From: Heliocidaris tuberculata
Lineage: Eukaryota; Echinodermata; Echinoidea; Camarodonta; Echinometridae
DNA: 64,000 bases
NCBI GenBank assembly: GCA_025618425.1
Contig: CM046832.1
Coordinates: 58,799,087-58,863,086 of the forward strand
Direction: 5' to 3'
The notes below the pieces were generated by a model, which searched no databases, had not been told where the DNA came from, and saw only the letters and a list, made by a program, of their open reading frames with translations. The position numbers and the translations under genes are program-made. This document shows positions 59,440 to 64,000 of the stretch, piece after piece (position 1 is the first letter of the stretch; the number at the start of each line of letters is the position of its first letter).

Positions 59440-59640
59440 TAAAAAAGCACCCCCTCCCTAAAAAAAAGAAAACAACAACAAACAAAACACAACAAACAAA
59501 CAAAAACACAAAAAACACCCCCCCCCAAAAAAATAAAATACAACAACAACAACAACAAAAACAAAAACAAAAACAAAAAACAAAAACAAAAAACAAAAAA
59601 CAAAAAAAAAAAACACACACAAAAGAACAAAAAACAGAAA
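59440..59640. repeat. A/C-rich low-complexity tract
   Basis: Tandem (CAAAA)n, (CAA)n and related units with C-runs. Long open frames through it on both strands translate only the repeat and are not genes. Confidence 0.85.
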
Positions 59641-59939
59641 AGGTATTCGGTGATGGGGAATTCAGGATAAAAAGGAAAATGCTCTACCCGGACTAGGGGC
59701 CCGGCGGGGAAAAGGGGGGGGGGGCGATTGTTTGGGTTTATTTTCCGTATAAATAGTTCGAATACACATATACATATAAATACTAAATACTACGCAATTA
59801 TTTAAATCAAGAATTGAGGGAAAATGACTAATGGAAAGCTGTATTCAGAACTATTCTTCTGTTCTTCTTTTCTTCCTAGAGGTCCAGTTTGAATGTGGGG
59901 GGGGGGGTGGATAATCCTGGCTCCTTCTTTAATATATAC

Positions 59940-60557
59940 AGGGGCGTCGCTAGTGGGGGGTGTGGGGGTGTCACACCGCCCCCCCCCCCCCCACCCTCAC
60001 TCAAAATTGCTGTCGGCAAATGCGCCACCTCTGTCGGCAAAAAAAAAAAAAAAAAAAAAAATGAGGGGGGATGGCCAGGGAAAGGGAAGAGGAAATTGGA
60101 AAGGAGAAAAGGGAAAGGAGAAGGAAAAAAAAGAAGAAAAAATTAAAAGGTAAGGAAGGAAAACAAAAACAGAAAGAAAAGAAGGAAAGGAAAAGGGAAG
60201 GAAAGAAAAAGAAGGGAAAACTGGCCAATAGTTTTGCACGCTCGCAAACATTGGAAAGTTAATATTCGGACAAAAGGCGCCCCCCTTCGGCAATAGGCTG
60301 CAGCTCCCCCCCCCCCTCCCCCCCCCCCCCCCAAGGATTTTCAAAGTACCAATGTTCAGGCAACCACCACTTAATATTGGGAAAGCGAAGTTAGGTGCCA
60401 GAATATCCACATATTTGGGTAGGTTCCCAGATAATCATGTAACTTCTGTATGTAACTTCTGTATGTAACTTCTGTACATTTTCTCTACAAAAAGTTTTTT
60501 TTTTAAAATTTTGCTCGCTCGCTTAAATTTAGAAATTGGAAAGTTGATATTTGGACC
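59940..60557. repeat. Degenerate G/C-run and purine-rich element remnants next to the DIRS end
   Basis: Begins with CAGGGGCGTCGCTAGTGG, similar in style to hAT-type termini, then C14, A23 and a purine-rich (GGAAAG)n-like tract. TTGGAAAGTTAATATTCGGAC (near 60250) recurs as a near copy (TTGGAAAGTTGATATTTGGAC, near 60536) immediately before the DIRS terminus. No coding content is supported. Confidence 0.5.
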
Positions 60558-60926
60558 ATGAGGATCAGGAGTGATCCTCTTATCTACGAGGTACATACGA
60601 CCACCTATCTGTTACAGTATGCTATTATATCCTATAATTGCCCATAACCGAACATAAAATTATTTCACAAATAGCCTACCATACACCGCCTCCGTCCCCC
60701 GGGTTGCCGTATGAAACCCGTCACCCGCCATGACACTTCCTCCGAAACCACACACCAAGAGAGCACCCGCAACCAGGACACGCAGACATGTCGCAACTGC
60801 GAGGCGAGGGGTAGGAGGGGGGGACACAGATAGGTGGTCGTATGTACCTCGTAGATAAGAGGATCACTCCTGATCCTCATGATCTACTATCAGTACATCC
60901 GACCACCTATCTGTTACAGTATGCTA
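60558..60926. repeat. DIRS right terminal repeat and internal complementary region
   Basis: A perfect 55-bp inverted repeat pairs 60558-60612 with 60826-60880. A 27-bp direct repeat (CGACCACCTATCTGTTACAG plus seven more bases) occurs at 60598-60624 and 60900-60926. Terminal sequences copied internally in both orientations match the DIRS plan, in which an internal complementary region supports circular-intermediate replication. The exact element end is taken as 60558. Confidence 0.8.
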
Positions 60927-60983
60927 GACCGACACGGACTCAGCGGGAGGCTTGGCTGCGTCTAGCGGTGAAGGAGCGGTGTA

Positions 60984-61982
60984 TTAGCGGGACTGAGAGG
61001 CCGACAGTAGCGCTGCTCGAGAAAACGAGGGTACTGCGGCGGGGATGTCCCGGAGATAAAAGGAGATGAAGGAATTCGGGGAGCGCCAATAAGCTGCCTT
61101 CTGAATCTCCTCTACGGACACGCCGTTGAACAGAGCCCAAGATGCGCTGATCCCCCTGGCATCGTGTGCACGGGGCGACACGCCAGGCGAGAGAGCATCG
61201 GGGCCGGCCGCACGAATGGCGGCAACGATCCACTTCGAGATAGTATCTCTCGAAGCCGGTGAAAAAGGCTCTTTCGTAATCACGAAAAGCTGATCACCAG
61301 AACGGCGTTCCTTAGTGCGCGCCCAATAATACTTGAGAGCGCGCACCGGACACCAGACTTTATCCTCCGTCACCGACGAGAGGGTGGACAGCGGTTGAAT
61401 AAAAATCTCAACCGGTTGGGAGCTGGCAGTCTGGTTCTTCGCCACATAGGACGGGTTGGGAATGAGGCGCACCCCCGCGCGTTCCCAACGGACATGCCCC
61501 GGCGCCGCCGACAGTGCGTGCAAGGCACTGCGACGCTGGCCGGAGGCAATCGCCAAGAGGAAGACCGCTTTAATGGTTACATCTCTAAGCGAGGCCTCAG
61601 CGAGGGGCTCAAAAGGCGCCCTGGCAAGGGCCTCCAGCACCCGAGGGAGACTCCACGACGGGAGCAATCTCCTAGTCGGGGGGCGCTCCAGGAAAAAAGC
61701 GCGGACCAGGCCGGTCAGGGAGGGGGCAGTAGAGACACTGGCCCCATCCGCGAACCCAGCGTGGATAACGGCAATTGCCGAACGGTAGCCACGGATGGTC
61801 GAGACAGTCAGGCCCTTATCGAAAAGGGAAATCAGAAAGTCTGCGACATCCCTTAGAGGTGCAGAACGGGGATCCACCCCGTGTGATTCGCACCAGCTAA
61901 AGTATCCAGCCAAACGGGAATTATAAGATTCCCGGGTGGACTCCCGTCGGCTGCGAGCGACGAAGGTCGCAGCCCGCTCTGA
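60984..61982 (-). CDS. DIRS tyrosine recombinase
   Basis: Integrates the circular DNA copy of the element by site-specific recombination, in place of an integrase (family knowledge). The region of about 332 residues starts near SERAATFVARSRREST and ends at the stop at 60984. It shows the N-terminal SAM-like core (YNSRLAGYFSWCESHGV), the first catalytic Arg (ASGQRRSALHAL), the HxxR-type box (RAHDARGISASWAL), a Trp in the usual second His position (AAYWRSPNSF) and the likely Tyr nucleophile in FISFYLRD. It overlaps the RT frame end by at least 130 nt. The true start is not defined; the frame stays open far upstream, but there it is only the alternative frame of the RT gene. Confidence 0.85.
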   Translation of the reverse strand, partial: SERAATFVARSRRESTRESYNSRLAGYFSWCESHGVDPRSAPLRDVADFLISLFDKGLTVSTIRGYRSAIAVIHAGFADGASVSTAPSLTGLVRAFFLERPPTRRLLPSWSLPRVLEALARAPFEPLAEASLRDVTIKAVFLLAIASGQRRSALHALSAAPGHVRWERAGVRLIPNPSYVAKNQTASSQPVEIFIQPLSTLSSVTEDKVWCPVRALKYYWARTKERRSGDQLFVITKEPFSPASRDTISKWIVAAIRAAGPDALSPGVSPRAHDARGISASWALFNGVSVEEIQKAAYWRSPNSFISFYLRDIPAAVPSFSRAALLSASQSR

Positions 61983-63750
61983 AAGGCCCGCCTGAGCTCC
62001 AGATTCCCTGACAATGGCCAGGCAGTCAGGTGGAGCGTGGCCGGTCGGGGGTGCAGAGTCCCCGACACTGGCTGGGAGATCAGGTCCGGACGAGCGGGAA
62101 GGAGCCTCGGATTCCCCACCAGTAGGCCCGTCAACTCGAGGAACCACGTCCTCTTGGGCCACCACGGGGCTATGAGGAGGAGAGTTGCTTGGTCCTGCCT
62201 CACCTTCCGCAGAACGCGGGGAATGAGGGCGAATGGCGGAAACGCATAACCCCGGAATCCCTTCCACGGGAAGGAGAAGGCGTCCATCCGCCAGGCTGCC
62301 GGGTCCTGCACCCTCGTGCAGTACATCGGCAGCCGTGCGTGTAACTCCGAGGCAAACAGATCCACATCTAGTGGGGGAAGCTGGCGCACCAGCAGATGCA
62401 TGACCTGCGGGTGGAGCGTCCACTCCGAGGGGAGAACCCGGCCCCGGGACAAGAAGTCTGCGATCAGATTGTCCCGGCCCGGAATGTACGACGCAACGGG
62501 GAAGACCCCCATGCGTCGGCACCACCTCCACAGCTCCGCCGCTAGGGCGTTCAGGCGCGTGGAATGGGTGCCCCCCTGTTTGTTGATATATGCTGCAACG
62601 GTGATGTTGTCCGTGCGTATCAACACAGCCCGGCCGCGGATCAGCGGCAGAAAGTGGAGGAGTGACAAGGCAACAGCCTGAAACTCCAGCACATTGATAT
62701 GTGGGAGGGTGGCCGAGAGGCACCAGTCCCCATATGCATGCAGGCCCTGACAGTGTCCGCCCCATCCCATGTGGGAGGCATCGGTGGTCACTGTGATGGA
62801 GGGCTGCGGGGGCTGCAGGGGGTTGCCCCTGATCAGAAACTCCGGGCGGCCCCACCGCCAGAGGAGAAGGCGGGCGGCCGGAGGTAGCGGCACAGGCCTC
62901 GTCAGGGGGTCCCGTGACGGGCGGTAGTGCTTGAGAAGATGGATCTGTAGCGGGCGCATGTGCAGCCGGCAGTCCGGCAGCACATCGACCAAGCTCGCCA
63001 GGAACCCTAGGAACTGAAGCCAGGTCCTGGCTGGCACCCGCCGCCTTAGCCGAAGACGGCGGGCGGCGCCCGTAATCGTCGATACCCGCTCCGGGCTGGG
63101 ACGTGCCAGTTGCCGGGGGATATCGATCACCGCACCCAGGAAGGTCGGGCACTGCGTGGGCACGAGCTCCGACTTCTCCCAGTTTACGAGGAACCCCAGG
63201 TCTTGCACTGTTCTCAACAAAAAAGCCAACTGGCGGGAGAGCAGGACCTGGGAGCTGGCTACCAGCAGCCAGTCGTCCAGGTAGCAAAAGACCCGCAGGC
63301 CTTGCTGCCGGAGGAAGGCCGCCACGCACGATACAAGCCTGGTGAATAGGCGTGGTGCGGGCTTCAGGCCGAAGGGTAGGGCGCGGAAGCGGTACACGTT
63401 TCCCCCGAACGCGAAGCCCAGCAGATCTCTGGAGGCTGGGGCGATGGGGACGTGATGATAGGCATCCTTCAGATCTATAGATACTGCCCAATCGCCTGGC
63501 TTGAGGCACGGGAGTATGGAAGCCAGGGTCTCCATACGGAAGTGCTCCGTATTGATGTGTCGGTTGATTCTCTTGAGATTTAGAATCAAGCGGAACTTCC
63601 CCGAGCGCTTGGGGACAAGGAATATGGGGGAAAGGCATAACCGCGGATGATCGCGGGTCCTTTCCACCGCCCCCTTCGCAAGCAAGGCGGCGATCTCGGC
63701 CGCCATGGCTCGACGCAGAAGCGGAGACATGCGAGGGGATGGAAGACGGA
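61853..63750 (-). CDS. DIRS reverse transcriptase / RNase H
   Basis: Copies the element RNA into DNA. Blocks in order: FRLILNLKRINRHI, SIDLKDAYHHVPI (first catalytic Asp), LPFGLKPAP, CYLDDWLLV (YLDD active site), LGAVID, then RNase H with TTDASHMGWGG, NVLEFQAVAL, IRTDNITVAAYINKQGG and YIPGRDNLIADFLSR, giving its acidic residues. The frame is open from about 63946, but no convincing ATG start was seen, so the boundary is set at the RT-like region. It stops at 61853, inside the recombinase gene. All active-site motifs look intact, so the copy may be young. Confidence 0.9.
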
Positions 63751-64000
63751 CGACGCCTCCGGGCAGGGGGGTGGCTAACTCGACGGAGAAGCCACCGCCG
63801 ACAACGGAGAGAACGAAGGCGTCGTCCGTTATGGCCGCCCAGGCCAGCTGGAAGGCCTGAGGCAAAGCAGAACAGGGGAGAATCGAGCCAGCACAAGCCA
63901 CGCTCCGAAGCCGCGGTGCATACAACACACAGTGTGTGTGAAGCAACGCAACTCAAACGAAGTCGGCACAAAGCCGAAACAAAAGCCTGATTTTCCCCTT

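Larger units (their letters stand above)
60558..64000 (-). mobile_element. DIRS-like retrotransposon, 3' portion, running off the right edge
   Basis: The order on the minus strand is reverse transcriptase/RNase H, overlapping tyrosine recombinase, then terminal repeat structures, which is characteristic of DIRS elements and unlike LTR or LINE elements. The coding part is much more GC-rich than the host DNA and has no stop codons in the domains. The 5' end, with the left terminal repeat and any gag, lies beyond 64000. Confidence 0.88.

Noticed and set aside
59268..60410. Several long Lys/Gln- or Phe-rich frames on both strands
   Set aside because: Translations of A/C-rich and purine-rich low-complexity DNA.
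61395..61856. Plus-strand frames across the DIRS genes (also 62316-62681 and 63103-63349)
   Set aside because: Antisense shadows caused by GC-rich coding sequence on the minus strand.

Overview
This is a eukaryotic (metazoan) genome window: genes are split by GT-AG introns, intergenic DNA is AT-rich, and simple repeats, MITEs and retroelements are abundant. The repeat types (hAT-type non-autonomous elements with G/C runs, a DIRS retroelement, a Crypton, a tRNA-type SINE) and the gene content suggest a marine invertebrate deuterostome, most likely an echinoderm. That assignment is inference, because no diagnostic marker gene is present.

Left third (1-19.9 kb): a UDP-glycosyltransferase (UGT) cluster. 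Two complete, nearly identical four-exon UGT genes lie in tandem on the minus strand (A, 5402-9560; B, 13753-17889) in a repeat unit of about 8.35 kb. Each unit also carries, downstream of the intact gene, the remnant of a second and more diverged UGT first exon (3663-3761 and about 11740-12113). To the left, the cluster collapses into a large inverted repeat (1 to about 3350) whose arms carry copies of UGT exon 3 and whose 485-bp spacer carries a UGT exon 2. The intact genes predict ER-membrane type I glycosyltransferases of 548 residues. The differences between A and B are concentrated in the acceptor-binding exon 1.

Middle (19.9-53.3 kb): a repeat-dense spacer (20-23.6 kb), then a complete plus-strand gene for a USP4/11/15-type deubiquitinase. 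It has 22 coding exons (23844-47088), and the joined reading frame is 978 codons with consistent phases at every junction. Its introns host a dead Crypton tyrosine recombinase (antisense, intron 8), a roughly 2.2-kb foldback-bearing element (intron 12), MITEs and microsatellites. A long gene-free tract of about 6 kb follows the stop codon and is probably 3' UTR plus flank.

Right (53.3-64 kb): a tRNA-derived SINE; a single-exon minus-strand ORF for an unrecognised acidic 372-residue protein with an internal duplicated motif; a MITE and hAT-type repeats; extreme low-complexity DNA; and the 3' portion of a minus-strand DIRS-like retroelement. The DIRS part has reverse transcriptase/RNase H and tyrosine recombinase in overlapping frames, then inverted and direct terminal repeats. 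It runs off the right edge of the window.
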